NCBI GenBank assembly: GCA_002104945.1
Contig: MCFH01000050.1
Span: forward strand, 251,501-315,500
Length of the DNA stretch: 64,000 bases
DNA from: Piromyces finnis
Lineage: Eukaryota; Neocallimastigomycota; Neocallimastigomycetes; Neocallimastigales; Neocallimastigaceae
Direction of reading: 5' to 3'
Each line of letters starts with the position of its first letter. Within the stretch, counting starts at the first letter, position 1. Below are positions 1 through 10,838 of the stretch, piece after piece. Below the pieces are notes generated by a model, which saw nothing but the letters and a program-made list of their open reading frames with translations, ran no database searches and was not told the DNA's origin. The position numbers and the translations under genes are program-made.

Positions 1-1505
1 TATAAATAAATAAATAAATAAATATTTAAGTATTTAAATATATAAGCATATAACTAATGAATTATTGTAATGATTATAATAAATTACCTAATGCATAACC
101 AACAATAAATTCGTCAGGAATTGAAAAACCTATAATATAAAATTATTAATTTATTATAATTTTTAATTTATTATGATACCAATATTATTATTTTAAAATA
201 ACTATAAATATTATGCACTTACCAACATAATCAGGCTAAATAAAATATTTAAATATAAAAAATAAATTATTAAAATAAAAATTATTATTTTAAACAAAAA
301 TATAAAATATGGATTTAATAAAATTTTACAATGTATGGATAATCTTGATTTTCTCTTTTCTTTATTAATAAACAAGCTACTTTAATACTTCTTGGATTAT
401 ATTGCTTAAGATATTTTAATAATTCAATCATTGTTTTACCAGTATCAACTACAATTGAGTTGATATAATAAGAAGGTTAAAAAACTTTATTTTTATAATA
501 AAGAAAAAATATATATTAATTTATATATATTTACCAAGGTCTTCAACGATTAAAATATCCTAAATATAAAAAATTTAATTATTATATTAATATATGTATT
601 TATTTTTAAAAATTCTTTAGGTATTTATGAATACCTTTCCTTCAAATTTTCTTAACTCTTCTTCAGATAATGAAATTTTAACATTACCAGAACTTTGAGT
701 ATTAATATAGCTCTTAACCTATTTTATTGTATTTTATTGTATTAATAAGTATTTTATTTTTAATAATTTTTTTTTATAATAATTTTATCGTTTTTGAAGA
801 TATTGTATATTTACTCTAATAAAATCATATGTTAATGGAACAGAACTATTGTTGATAGTTCTAATTTTTTTTATCTAAAGTAAATATTGAAAATAATTTT
901 ATTTTTTATTAATTTGCACTTTAAATTTGAAATATATATATAAACTATTAAACCGTACTTCAGCAACTAAATCTGAAAAAAATTGATAACCTCCTTTTAA
1001 AATACAACAGACATCTATAATTGAAATTGCATGATATAAATGTATAAGTTTATAAAAAACGTTAAAAAATAATTGTAATAAATAATTACTTAATGGTCCA
1101 TTGGCATCATTCACAATATCATTTGCTAAACGAGCAATTCTGTCTTTGACAAAACCGTCTAATTATTTTTTAAAAATATTTTTAATTAAATTGAATTCAA
1201 ATGTAATTAACAATTTTTATTATATTGAATTTATGTAATTAATGTCATACACGGAATTAAAACACTTTTAATATCCTTATTATAATGTGGAGCTTATTTT
1301 TACATTTTAAACATGAATATAATTATTATATATATAATTAATCATAAAATTATAATATTAAGAAAAAAGAAATTGGAAATTTAATAAAATATATTCATTT
1401 TTATTTTTAATTAATATAATTTCTATAATAATTACGAATGCAGAATAAATCCGGGGAATATTGAATGTCACTTGTAATATCAATCCATTTATTATTAGAA
1501 GTCAT
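1..1505 (-). CDS. HPT1: Hypoxanthine-guanine phosphoribosyltransferase, 3'-partial
   Basis: Purine salvage enzyme that joins hypoxanthine or guanine to PRPP, giving IMP or GMP. Ten exons can be joined in frame: 1436-1505, 1251-1292, 1090-1158, 959-1014, 815-874, 635-718, 535-559, 330-448, 223-235 and 88-129 (580 nt, about 193 aa). Landmarks in order are MTSNNKWIDI at the start, VCCILKGGYQFFSDL, PLTYDFIRVKSY, the PRPP-binding loop VEDLVDTGKTM, IKVACLLIKK and PDYVGFSIPDEFIVGYAL. The family normally continues with D-Y-N after GYAL. Here the reading frame meets a GT donor (GGTAATTT) at that codon, so the last exon should lie beyond base 1. Exon 9 is only 13 nt. Reading through the donor would give a stop at 74-76, which I consider the less likely end. 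Identity is confident; the 3' end is outside the window. Confidence 0.93.
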
Positions 1506-1983
1506 TTTAATTTTTGTTTTTCTTATAATTATTAATAAATTAGTTATAAACTTATTTTAAAGTATTTATTGTGAATCATACACAAATTTATTACTTACAA
1601 TCTAATATACTTTATAATATTTAATAGGTTAGGTTAAATTAATATTTAAAATAAATTTTAGAGTGAAATAATTTTTTAAAAATCTTTATTTTTTTTTCCT
1701 TTTTTTTTTCTTTTATATAAATAATATTAATAGAAAGAGGAATTAAACTAAAAGAAACATACAGAATATTTAAATAACATTAGTGATGTTATAAATAATA
1801 AAAACAAAAATATTAAATAACTTGGTTATTATAATAATATTTACAAGTTGTATTTTTTTTTTTTAATAAAAGAATTAAAATTTTTTGAATTAACCGGAAA
1901 AATATATTATATAATATTTATTATTATTTTCAAAATTAGATTCTTTTAATATATTAAAACAAAAAATATATTAAAATGTTATT
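1506..1983. other. Intergenic AT-rich stretch
   Basis: Divergent spacer between HPRT (-) and the next gene (+). It holds T-runs near 1689-1710 and 1853-1863 and no open frame of substance. It presumably contains both promoters, but I see no recognisable element beyond the AT-richness. Confidence 0.6.
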
Positions 1984-4022
1984 ATGGAATCAAAACTGAG
2001 TAATAGAAGTAGAAGTAGTATATATTTAAATAAATATGGTAGTGATGACGATGATATATCATTTAATACTATCAGAGGAAGAGATAGTAATTTTAATTTA
2101 AAAAAGCTATCAAACGACGATATTTTTAAAATACCTAATATTGAGAAAAGTACTAGTCAAATAAGTATTAATACGGTTGCCTCAAATGAAAGTGTAAATA
2201 CTATTGGTGAGATAAATATTGTTGAGTTAGATAATGAAAACGAAAAAACACTTAATTTACCTTGTATTAATCTTCATCAAAAGAAAAATATAAATACAAA
2301 GAAGAATTCTTCAACTTCCAAAGATAATGTAAATTCCGAGAATAATAATTTTGATATTAAAGTTAATATTGTAAAGAATTCTCGGAATTCTACTAGCCAA
2401 AAGAAAAAACATTTTTCAGAGGAAAATTTATTATTTAAAAAAATTAATATATTACCAAAGAACATAATAGATGAAACAAATAGCCATATTACTAAAAAAG
2501 GTATCAAGATTAAAGTAAATATATAATAAATATATAATAATGTAACATGTCAACTATATGTCTAGATTTAAACAAACATATATATTATATTTATATAAAA
2601 AATGAATGAATAATTTGGAATAAAAAGATAGCATTAATCGACAATTAACAGGTATATAAATATTTTCTTTCATATATCTAAAAACAAAAAGCCTCTAAGT
2701 ATATATATTAATATCTTATATAGGGAGAAAAAAAAGTTTATTATCAGATATCTATGATGATAATATTATATATTCAGTAAAAGTGGTATATTTTAAATAT
2801 TTTTGTAATAAGAATTAAATCTTTTTGTAATAAATAATATATTTAAGATCTAATGGTTCAATAATTTATATATATATATTTTTTTTATTTACTTTTATAA
2901 TTTTTATATAAGGAATATGATAATGAAAAAAAAGAAAATAATATTAATAATAAAAAATTAATTGAAGATTTTATAAAAAATGATATTAATATAAAGAATG
3001 TTAAAAAGGATTCAAAAAGTAGTATTAAGAATAAGAATTTAAAATTAAGAAATAAGAAAAACAAAAGTATTATTACTGAAACAGTCAATAGTAACAATAA
3101 TAGGTTATCTATGTCGCAAATAAATTCAAGCGTAGATGATAAAATGAAAATTCAAACTATTGCAAGTTCAATAAAATTGTTAACAAAAAAACCAAGAAAA
3201 AAGAAATCAAGAAAGATGTTAATAAAAGAAGCAAAAAATAGTGATGAAATCAGTACTGTAAATGCCATAAAAGCTAGTGATATTATCAGTAAACTTGATA
3301 AAATAAGTAGAAAAAGTAAGAATGAAAAAATTCAAAATAAAGATATTAATGATAAAAGAAATAAAAAAAGTAAAATCCTTAAAGATAATGTAATAAATGA
3401 TATTAACCCAAACGAAAATAATACAATTAATGATAATAAAAATGATGATGATAATAATAAGAATTGTAACGATATAAAGGATAATAATAAGAATGATGAT
3501 AATAATAATAAGAATTGTAACAATATAAGGAATAATAATAAAAATAATAAAACCGATATAAACGGTTCTCTAAATAAAGTAAGAGAATCAAAAAATGAAA
3601 AAGTTAATAATAATATCCATGATAATAGTCCAATAAAAACAATAACATCTACTAAGGTGTTTAATTCAAAGGTTGATAAAAATGACTTATTAAATAAAAA
3701 ACAAGCAAAAGATTCTAATTCAAAAATAAGAAAAAGTATGAGTAAACTTAATTCAAATAATAATTCATATTTGAATAATAATTTTAATAAAAAACAAAAT
3801 AATTTTATGTTAAATAAAATTTTTGAAAAGAAAAGTAATCGTTATATATATGATTTTAATGATATCAATATAAACATGAATAAAATTACGTCTAATGATA
3901 AATACTCAGAGAAGCAATCATTAAGTGATAGAAAAAATTATATATGGTTACAAAAAAGGGCAGAAGTAATGTTTATTAATGAGTTGTTACATTTTATTGA
4001 AAAAGAAAAAGATGAAGTTTAA
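1984..4022 (+). CDS. Asn/Lys-rich low-complexity protein, unknown function
   Basis: I do not recognise this family. The first exon opens with MESKLSNRSRSSIYLNKYG at 1984 and stays open to 2526, probably splicing near 2513 (GTAAAT). A middle exon is likely at about 2724-2780 (frame reading SLLSDIYDDNIIYS), and possibly a very small one near 2632-2651. The last exon starts after the acceptor at 2911-2912; its frame is open from 2913 to the stop at 4022 and contains the ATG at 3111. The protein is dominated by Asn, Lys, Ser and Asp, with Asn/Asp repeats coded at 3420-3560. Its only ordered-looking part is the C-terminus (NYIWLQKRAEVMFINELLHFIEKEKDEV, about 28 residues), which could form a helix. 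Two separate genes are possible, but the in-frame sequence upstream of 3111 argues for one. Internal splice sites are uncertain. Confidence 0.55.
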
Positions 4023-4540
4023 TATGAGCTTTTCTTTCATTAGAATTGATATGAATTTATAAATTTATTATAATAAAACAAATTATAAATAAAAAATTGT
4101 AAAATGTAATACATATTAATATTAAAGGGCTGAAATTTATATCTTATAAAATAATTTTAAAGATTCCTTTTGAGATTTTTATAAAATATAAATATTTACA
4201 ATATTAAATATATAATATATCCAGTAGTTTATATTAATTTAACTCTTAAAAACATTGATAATTTTTATTTAATAATATACCAAAAGTTTAGATTTTTTTT
4301 TTTAAAATTTAATTTAAGTTTAAAATGTTACACAAAATAATTTGAAAATTTTATTATTTATATAAATCTTTAATTTTTATTTTTATTTAAATTTTATATT
4401 ATTATTTTTTTTTTTCTGTTGATTAATTTTTTTATTTTATTTTTTACTCTTTTTAGAAAATATTTTACAATATATAAATAAATAAATAAATAAACAAATA
4501 AATCATTATTATGTTATTTATAATTAAATTTACTTATAAG
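4023..4540. other. Convergent intergenic AT-rich stretch
   Basis: Spacer between two convergent genes. It has T-runs and a short TAAA microsatellite near 4470-4505. Nothing else is recognised. Confidence 0.6.
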
Positions 4541-6091
4541 TTATAAAATAGAAAAAGCTTTTTTGTCAGCGTATTCAATAATATTATCAAGAACTTTAGT
4601 TTCCCATCCAGCTAATGAGTGAGTTTGTTTGTATCTATTACATAAATCTATAATTTCTTGAGTATTATTATTTGTAATCGCTAAATCAATATTCTATATG
4701 AAATATATATATTTATTGTTAATAATACTGAAAAAAAAACTATAATAAAAATATAAAAAAATATTACATGACATAAATTATATTCAGAAGAATCTTCAAA
4801 AATTGGATAGTTTTGAATATAATTATAAATAGTACTTGATAAAGAAGAGAATTTATTTCTAGTAATACATTTATTTAATGAAAGAAGAGAAGCTTTTCCA
4901 AGTGAATTAGAAACATTATATTTTAATAAAGGTTCATCAGCACTTCTCTTAGCGATATCTTCAAAAATATTAATAGCTTTGTCAGCATAATTATTGCCAA
5001 TTTCTGCAGCTATGTTAGCATATGAAATTCTAGTTTGGATACCGTTATTGCCATCCATTCTATCATATAAGTTAATAGCCATAGTATAATATTCATATGC
5101 ACTCTTTAAATTATTTTGTTTTCTTGAAATTTGTGCCATTGATTCATATAATCTTGCAGCTCTTGATAAAGTTCTATTTTGACTAGCAAACAATTTTGCA
5201 GCGGATTTTGCATTATCAATAGCACATGCTTTATTCATATTTATATTATATATATATATATATATATTGATAGTAGTATTTCATTTTAAAAAAAATAAAA
5301 GATATATATTATAAAAATAATAATCAAAATATATACATTTAATAATAAATTAGGAAATGGATAGATATATTATGAAAAGAAAAACATTTACAATAGTTTT
5401 CGTTAGTTTGATAGATTTTAAATGCATTTTCGTAATTAATAGCAGCTTCATAGGCGTTTCTATCTTTTTCATAACCATTAGCAGCCTTAATGTATAGTTT
5501 AGCAGCTTCATTATCTTTTAAAAACGTAATAATATAATTATATTATTTAAGTGATAAATTTAAAAATTATTAAAATAGAATGTAATATAATTCTATAAAG
5601 AATAAAAACAATACAATTTTTTTGTGCTTTTTCTTTATTTGCAGAAATAACCATTTCCTCAAGCTTTTTTTCGTATTCAGCATTGGACTGTTGTTGTTCT
5701 CCTGATTTTATTTCACCAGAAATAGGATACCAAGAATTACAAATTCCAAGGAAAGTTGGTCCATTTGGTTGAATTACACAAATTGAACATACAGAATAGT
5801 TTTGATATGTATAACGTGGTAATGGAGCAACTGCTTGAGATAGCATGTTATTCATTTTATTCAAAAACTTAGAATTGGTAGTACTAGTTTTTTCTTTTCT
5901 TTTTCCTTCTAAATATTTTTTAAATGATTTTTCATCTGATATTGAAATTTATATTTATCATAAAGAATATTAAGAAGGAGTATACATTTTAAATATTAAT
6001 ATTTTTTCATTCAATTAACAATTTTAAAGATACCTGGACAAGTTTTATAACAAACGATGCATAAAGCAGCGAATAATGCAAATTTTATCAT
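4541..6091 (-). CDS. SEC17: Alpha-SNAP (Sec17-like) with hydrophobic N-terminal extension
   Basis: SNAPs recruit NSF to SNARE bundles for disassembly after membrane fusion. Five exons join in frame: 6034-6091, 5615-5935, 5392-5514, 4768-5228 and 4541-4693 (371 aa). The TPR-like SNAP solenoid starts around residue 100 (AEYEKKLEEMVISANKEKAQ). It continues with AAKLYIKAANGYEKDRNAYEAAINYENA, AARLYESMAQIS, the conserved stretch EPLLKYNVSNSLGKASLLSL, the Y-P-I-F-E-D-S-S-E-Y segment and a final helix LAGWETKVLDNIIEYADKKA. Usual alpha-SNAPs are about 290 aa and cytosolic. This model adds about 100 residues: MIKFALFAALCIVCYKTCPG, which resembles a signal peptide or anchor, then a basic stretch and a Cys-containing segment (SVCSICVIQPNGPTFLGICN). 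The first SNAP helix lies in the same exon as that segment, so a single fused gene is favoured. The donor at 5614 and acceptor at 5515 are the weakest join. Confidence 0.8.
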
Positions 6092-6874
6092 TTTAATAAT
6101 TTATTAATACTTTTAAATGAAGACTGTTTTATTTGTTATTATTTGTATTTTAAAGGTTTTGTTTTTATAGTTATAAAGTAATAAATTGTAATATTAAACT
6201 AATGAAATATTAGAATTATTTAATTTTATTGAAATTCCTTTTTTTATATTGTTATATTTAAGTTATTTTGTGTAAAAAAAAATAGTGTAGTTTTTATTTA
6301 TTATTGTTTTTTTATTTTTGTTTTTATTTTTTTTTTAATAATTTCTATTCTTTTTTTATTATTACAAAGAAAAGGTAAAATAACATACCACAATTTTAAA
6401 AAATATATATTTGAATAAATATTATTAATAAATAAAGTTTATTAAAATATTTATTTACAACTTTTTTTTTTAAATATTATAATTTTTATCTTAAACATGA
6501 ATTATATATTAGAAAAATTTATATATATAATTAATGACAATAGAAAAGTATAGCATTTGTCATTATTGATATTTATACAATATTTAAAAGTAAAACTTTT
6601 TTTTTCTTTTGTTTTATATTATATTTTATAATGTAAGTAAAAAAACATATTATAATTATTTTTATTTTAAAATAACGATATTATATATATATATATAGTT
6701 TTTTATATTTTAATCCAAATTTCCATTAATTAAATATTTTTATTAAAATTACAAGTAGTCATTATTATGTTATTTTAAAATTGAAATTGTCGTGCTATAA
6801 AATAGGGTTTTATAATTTATATATATTTAAACTTTTTTAATCATTTAGTAATAATCCTTATTTAAATTAATTAA

Positions 6875-6937
<63 letters not shown>

Positions 6938-7379
6938 ATATATAAATAAATAAATAAATAAATAAAATTTAATATATGTTTTATATATAAAAGAAAATTT
7001 TAGAATATATTAAAAAATAATTTATGAATATATATTTAGTACAATTTCTAATTTCTGTATATATTTAATAAATAAATTTGATTTTTACTTATTTGATATT
7101 ACATACATTAAATATATATGTATGATTGATATAATTTCAATGATAAACCAATAAAAAGCGTTTCATGAACAGCCATCACATAATATGAAATATATCTAAT
7201 ATAATATAATATATGATAATCTTATATATAATATTTATTAATATTCAATAGATTATTCAATTGAAACATTTATTAAAAAAAAAAAAAAAATTATAAATAT
7301 AAGTAAGAAATTGAAAACAAAATTTTTTTCTTCACAATAAAATTTTTTTATACCTATAAAAAAATAGTTATTATTCATC
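6092..7379. other. Intergenic region upstream of PGK
   Basis: Divergent spacer between the SNAP gene and PGK. It is nearly pure A+T, with a TAAA microsatellite at 6873-6966 and an A-run at 7275-7289. The 60 bases before the PGK start are T/C-rich (CTTCACAAT, TATACCTATAAAA), a plausible promoter and leader. No other gene is seen. Confidence 0.6.
6873..6966. repeat. (TAAA)n microsatellite
   Basis: About 23 TAAA units with a single interruption (TATAAA near 6940). Confidence 0.95.
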
Positions 7380-8955
7380 ATGGTTAATCTTCAATCTAAG
7401 CTTAGCATTCAAGACGTTGACGTTAAGGGAAAGCGTGTTGTTATCAGGTAATAATTGAAAAAAAAACAGGAAAAAAATAAAGTATTATTGTTATGATTAA
7501 GAATTACAATATTAATGCATTTATGAAAGTTAATTATTATTTATTAACTTTAATGAAAATTATTAATAAATGTAATTTAAAATAATAATAATATTAAAGT
7601 AAAAAAGCAATTTAATAAATAAAATAGTAAAAGATAAAAGATATTAATTTTATTTAATATATTAATAAATTAAAGAGTTGATTTCAACGTACCATTCCTT
7701 GATGGTAAGATCTCCAACAACCAACGTATTGTTGCTGCTTTACCAACTATCAAGTACGCTTTAGACAATGGTAAATATAAATTAATAATTAATTATGCAA
7801 GAAAAAAAAAGGAAAGATAATAACAGGAATTAATAAAAATAAAAACAATTAAAAATAATAGGAGCTAAGTCTGTTGTTCTTATTTCCCACCTTGGTCGTC
7901 CAAACGGTTCTCCAAACCAAAAGTACACTCTTAAGCCAGTCGCTGCTGAAGTTGAAGCTCTTCTCGGTAAGCCAGTTACTTTCTTAAACGAATGTGTTGG
8001 TGCTGAAGTTGAAGCTGCTTGTGCTAACCCAGCTGAAGGTTCCGTTATCCTTCTTGAAAACGCTCGTTTCCACATTGAAGAAGAAGGTAAGTCCAAGGAC
8101 AAGGACGGTAACAAAATCACCGCTTCTGCTGATGATGTTGCTAAGTTCAGAGCCTCCCTTACCAAGCTCGGTGATGTCTTCATCAACGATGCTTTCGGTA
8201 CTGCTCACCGTGCTCACTCTACCATGGTCGGTATTGATCTTCCAGTCAAGGCTGCCGGTATGTTAATGAAGAAGGAATTAGAATTCTTCGGTAAGGCTTT
8301 AGAATCCCCAGAAAGACCATTCCTTGCTATTCTTGGTGGTGCTAAGGTTTCTGACAAGATCCAATTAATTAACAACCTTATTGACAAGGTTAACGCTCTT
8401 ATCATTGGTGGTGGTATGGCTTTCACTTTCAAGAAGGTCTTAGACAATGTTGCCATTGGTAACTCTCTCTACGATGAAGCTGGTGCTGCTATTGTTAAGG
8501 ACATCATGGAAAAGGCCAAGAAGAACAATGTTGCCATTTACCTTCCATGCGATTACTACATTGCCGACAAGTTCGCCAAGGATGCTCAAAAGGAATGTGT
8601 CGATGATGCTGAAGGTATCAAGGACGGTTGGATGGGTCTTGATGTTGGACCAAAGTCTAGCGAAACTTTCAAGAAGGTTATCCTTTCTGCCAAGACTATT
8701 GTCTGGAACGGTCCACCAGGTGTCTTCGAATTCGACAGCTTCGCTGATGGTACCAAGGCTATGTTAGATGCCGTTGTTGAAGCTACTAAGAACGGTGCTA
8801 TGAGTATTGTTGGTGGTGGTGATACCGCTACTGTTGCCAAGAAGTTCGGTGCTGAAGACAAGATCAGTCACATCTCTACTGGTGGTGGTGCTTCCCTTGA
8901 ACTTTTAGAAGGTAAGGACCTTCCAGGTGTTGTTGCTCTCTCTGACAAGCAATAA
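7380..8955 (+). CDS. PGK1: Phosphoglycerate kinase
   Basis: Glycolytic enzyme transferring phosphate from 1,3-bisphosphoglycerate to ADP. Three exons, 7380-7447, 7676-7770 and 7862-8955, give a 418-aa protein, the usual PGK length. The start is [20 protein letters not shown]. Signature pieces are [28 protein letters not shown] (substrate binding), [70 protein letters not shown] and the nucleotide-site [13 protein letters not shown], ending in [26 protein letters not shown]. Splice joins fall within R23 and within the Gly of LDNGAKS. Codon use is strongly biased (GGT, GCT, AAG, TTC) and clearly more GC-rich than neighbouring genes, as expected of a very highly expressed gene. The sequence is closest in style to fungal PGKs. 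Confidence 0.98.
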
Positions 8956-9440
8956 ATGATTTTTAACCAAGAAGAACCAAATATATCATGAATGTATAAA
9001 TAAATTATTATACAAAAATTTCTATTAATTTTTATAGAAAAATTATAGGAATAAAAATTTTAATTGTAAAGGAAATCAAAATTTGTTTCCTAAAAGAATT
9101 AAACAATATAAAAATGGATTAAAGAATATAAAAGGAATATAATTATATCCTATTAAAAGTGAACAAAATAAATAAAGCAAATAAAAAATTATAAAACAAA
9201 AATAATTTTAAAGGTGTAAAAATACGTTAATGTGATAAGTTTTTTTTTTTTTTTGATATTAGTTAAATAGATAAAATATAAAAAGCAAATATTTGTATTT
9301 TTGCTTTGTAAAAGTATAATGGATTTTTTTTAATAGATTAAATGTATGAGGTTGGTGAAACATTTTCAACAATTTTTATTAGTAATACTATGAAGGTATT
9401 ATTTGACAGGCTTAAAAAAGAGTTTAAATGTCATGTCCAT
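8956..9440. other. Intergenic region, left flank of the retroelement nest
   Basis: The first 380 bases are plain AT-rich PGK downstream sequence. From 9342 to 9440 base composition is more even and an open frame runs on into the SINE. I could not identify this piece; it may be an older repeat fragment. Confidence 0.5.
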
Positions 9441-9453
9441 TTTTGTAATAAAC
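9441..9453 (+). repeat. Left target-site duplication of the SINE
   Basis: TTTTGTAATAAAC, repeated exactly at 9657-9669 right after the SINE A-tail. Confidence 0.85.
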
Positions 9454-9623
9454 AGTCGTTCCAGTTTTTATCCTGGTTGTTAAGGCGTTTCCTTAGCATA
9501 CATAAGGCTTCTGGTTCGACCCCGCAGATGTCAGTGCCTGTGGATTTTCCCACTGGGTTTGCCATGGGTTGGGTTATGATATTCAGGTAAGTATAAATGA
9601 AGAGATTTAAAATATTTGATGCC

Positions 9624-9656
<33 letters not shown>
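9454..9656 (+). mobile_element. SINE-like element with tRNA-related head and LINE 3' tail
   Basis: A unit of about 203 bp bounded by a perfect 13-bp duplication. The head resembles a tRNA. It has an A-box-like GGTTGTTAAGGCG at about 9475-9487, CCTTA and TAAGG around a 7-nt loop like an anticodon arm (about 9491-9507), and a B box GGTTCGACCCC at 9513-9523. The body has no coding look. The last bases before the A-run (ATATTTGATGCCGTT, ending at 9626) are the same as the 3' end of the full-length LINE at 15614-15628, and a 30-base A-tail follows. This layout fits a SINE moved by the LINE machinery that recognises the shared tail. The tRNA resemblance is by eye; the T arm is degenerate, so it is not a working tRNA. 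Confidence 0.8.
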
Positions 9657-9660
<4 letters not shown>

Positions 9661-9669
9661 GTAATAAAC
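9657..9669 (+). repeat. Right target-site duplication of the SINE
   Basis: Second copy of TTTTGTAATAAAC. Its last three bases also fit the 5' truncation point of the older LINE copy. Confidence 0.85.
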
Positions 9670-9732
9670 TTTCCAAAGAGTTTACTTCAACTGCTTTTTC
9701 AATTGCAGACGAGCTCAGTATTACTTCAGCAA
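9667..9732 (+). mobile_element. 5' piece of the older, 5'-truncated LINE (copy 2)
   Basis: These 66 bases equal the interior of the full-length LINE ORF around 12390-12456 (coding ELSKEFTSTAFSIADELSITSA). They join, across the insertion of the full-length copy, to 15678 onwards, so copy 2 began life truncated near codon 517 of the ORF. Confidence 0.9.
9721..9732 (+). repeat. Left target-site duplication of the full-length LINE
   Basis: TTACTTCAGCAA, repeated at 15678-15689 directly after the poly-A of the full-length element. Confidence 0.92.
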
Positions 9733-10193
9733 CCCTCTTGGGAACGTGCCTTCATTTATTTAATAAATGTAGTTTCTCAAGGGGGTCTACTCATGCTCAT
9801 GGTACTGAGAGAGTAGAAAGAATTAAATCCAAGTATTGCGCAATGGATGCTTGGTGCCCTCTTAGGAATGTGCCTTCATTTATTTAATAAATGTAATTTC
9901 TCAAGGGGGTCTACTCATGCTCATGGTACTGAGAGAGTAGAAAGAGCCCTCTTGGGAACGTGCCTTCATTTATTTAATAAATGTAGTTTCTCAAGGGGGT
10001 CTACTCATGCTCATGGTACTGAGAGAGTAGAAAGAATTAAATCCAAGTATTGCGCAATGGATGCTTGGTGCCCTCTTAGGAATGTGCCTTCATTTATTTA
10101 ATAAATGTAATTTCTCAAGGGGGTCTACTCATGCTCATGGTACTGAGAGAGTAGAAAGAATTAAATCCAAGCATTGCGCAATGGATGCTTGGT
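9733..10193 (+). repeat. Tandem 5' monomers of the LINE
   Basis: Four units beginning CCCTCTTGGGAACG or CCCTCTTAGGAATG: 9733-9856 (124 bp), 9857-9946 (90 bp, lacking the last third), 9947-10070 (124 bp) and 10071-10193. Units 1 and 3 are one subtype (TGTAGTTTC) and units 2 and 4 the other (TGTAATTTC), so the array is a duplicated pair. Each complete unit can fold: CCCTCTTG with CAAGGGGG, the palindrome CATTTATTTAATAAATG inside that stem, CTACTC with GAGTAG, and CCAAG with CTTGG around ATTGCGCAAT. Unit 2 lacks the last hairpin. By analogy with monomer-type LINE 5' ends they may act as promoter units; the RNA structure is a second possibility. Confidence 0.9.
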
Positions 10194-10838
10194 TAGTCTT
10201 CAAGGGAAAATTATTAGGACTAAGCTCATGGTACTGAGCGATTAAAAAACATTTTATTCATCAAATTTAAGTATTTGATGAATAAGTGAATGTTTGATTT
10301 TTCAGGTAAGTTTGTATAGTATTTAATTAGAAGAGTAATACATTTTGTTGCTGTATTTTTTCTTTTATTCATGTATTCATGTAGTACTACTCTTCTCTTG
10401 TAAGAATCCAATGTAGTCAACTTTAGCATTTGCATTGTACTTTTATATTCATGTAGCTATTGTTGTATTGTTTCTTGTAAGAGACTGATTCACTCTACAT
10501 CATGTAAAAATACTATTCACAAGCTTTCTGGTGTCGACATTCTTGATTCAAATTTTTTACCAATTTAAATATTTAATGAAAAGTAAAGTCAAACAAGTTT
10601 AGTGTCAAAAAGCGAATCGAATTTACTAACAACAAACCAAAACTAGAATTTTTAAAGAAAATTTACAACTAGAATTCAAAAAAAAAGAAACTTTAAACAA
10701 AGCATCGTAACAATTTTTGTACTATCCAGTACTTTTAAGAAGAGAGAGAGAGACAGATTTTTTTCCATATACGTTATATTTGTAATTTTTATTAGTATTT
10801 ATTTTATATTCAATATTTTTTAATTAGAATTAATTATC
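10194..10838 (+). other. LINE 5' leader between monomers and ORF
   Basis: It starts with two more potential hairpins, AGTC with GACT at about 10195-10223 and GCTCA with TGAGC at about 10223-10240. It then becomes ordinary AT-rich leader, with a GA repeat (AGAGAGAGAGA) near 10742. No coding capacity; it likely carries internal promoter and translation-start context. Confidence 0.7.

Noticed and set aside
74-76. Stop codon as the true end of HPRT
   Set aside because: It follows a GT donor exactly where the conserved D-Y-N segment should continue; the remaining exon is probably off the window.
9470-9530. Functional tRNA gene
   Set aside because: The T arm does not pair properly and no acceptor stem can be formed; it fits a SINE head.
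9342-9887. Protein-coding frames across the SINE and monomers
   Set aside because: They run through the SINE, its A-tail (poly-Lys) and the monomer units; they are chance frames in repeats.
9733-10193. CRISPR-like array
   Set aside because: The units are contiguous, 90-124 bp, with no unique spacers, and form the start of a LINE in a eukaryotic genome.
9733-10193. Known self-cleaving ribozyme (HDV-like or hammerhead) in the LINE monomers
   Set aside because: I could place stems but not the catalytic cores of these classes; reported only as structured repeats.
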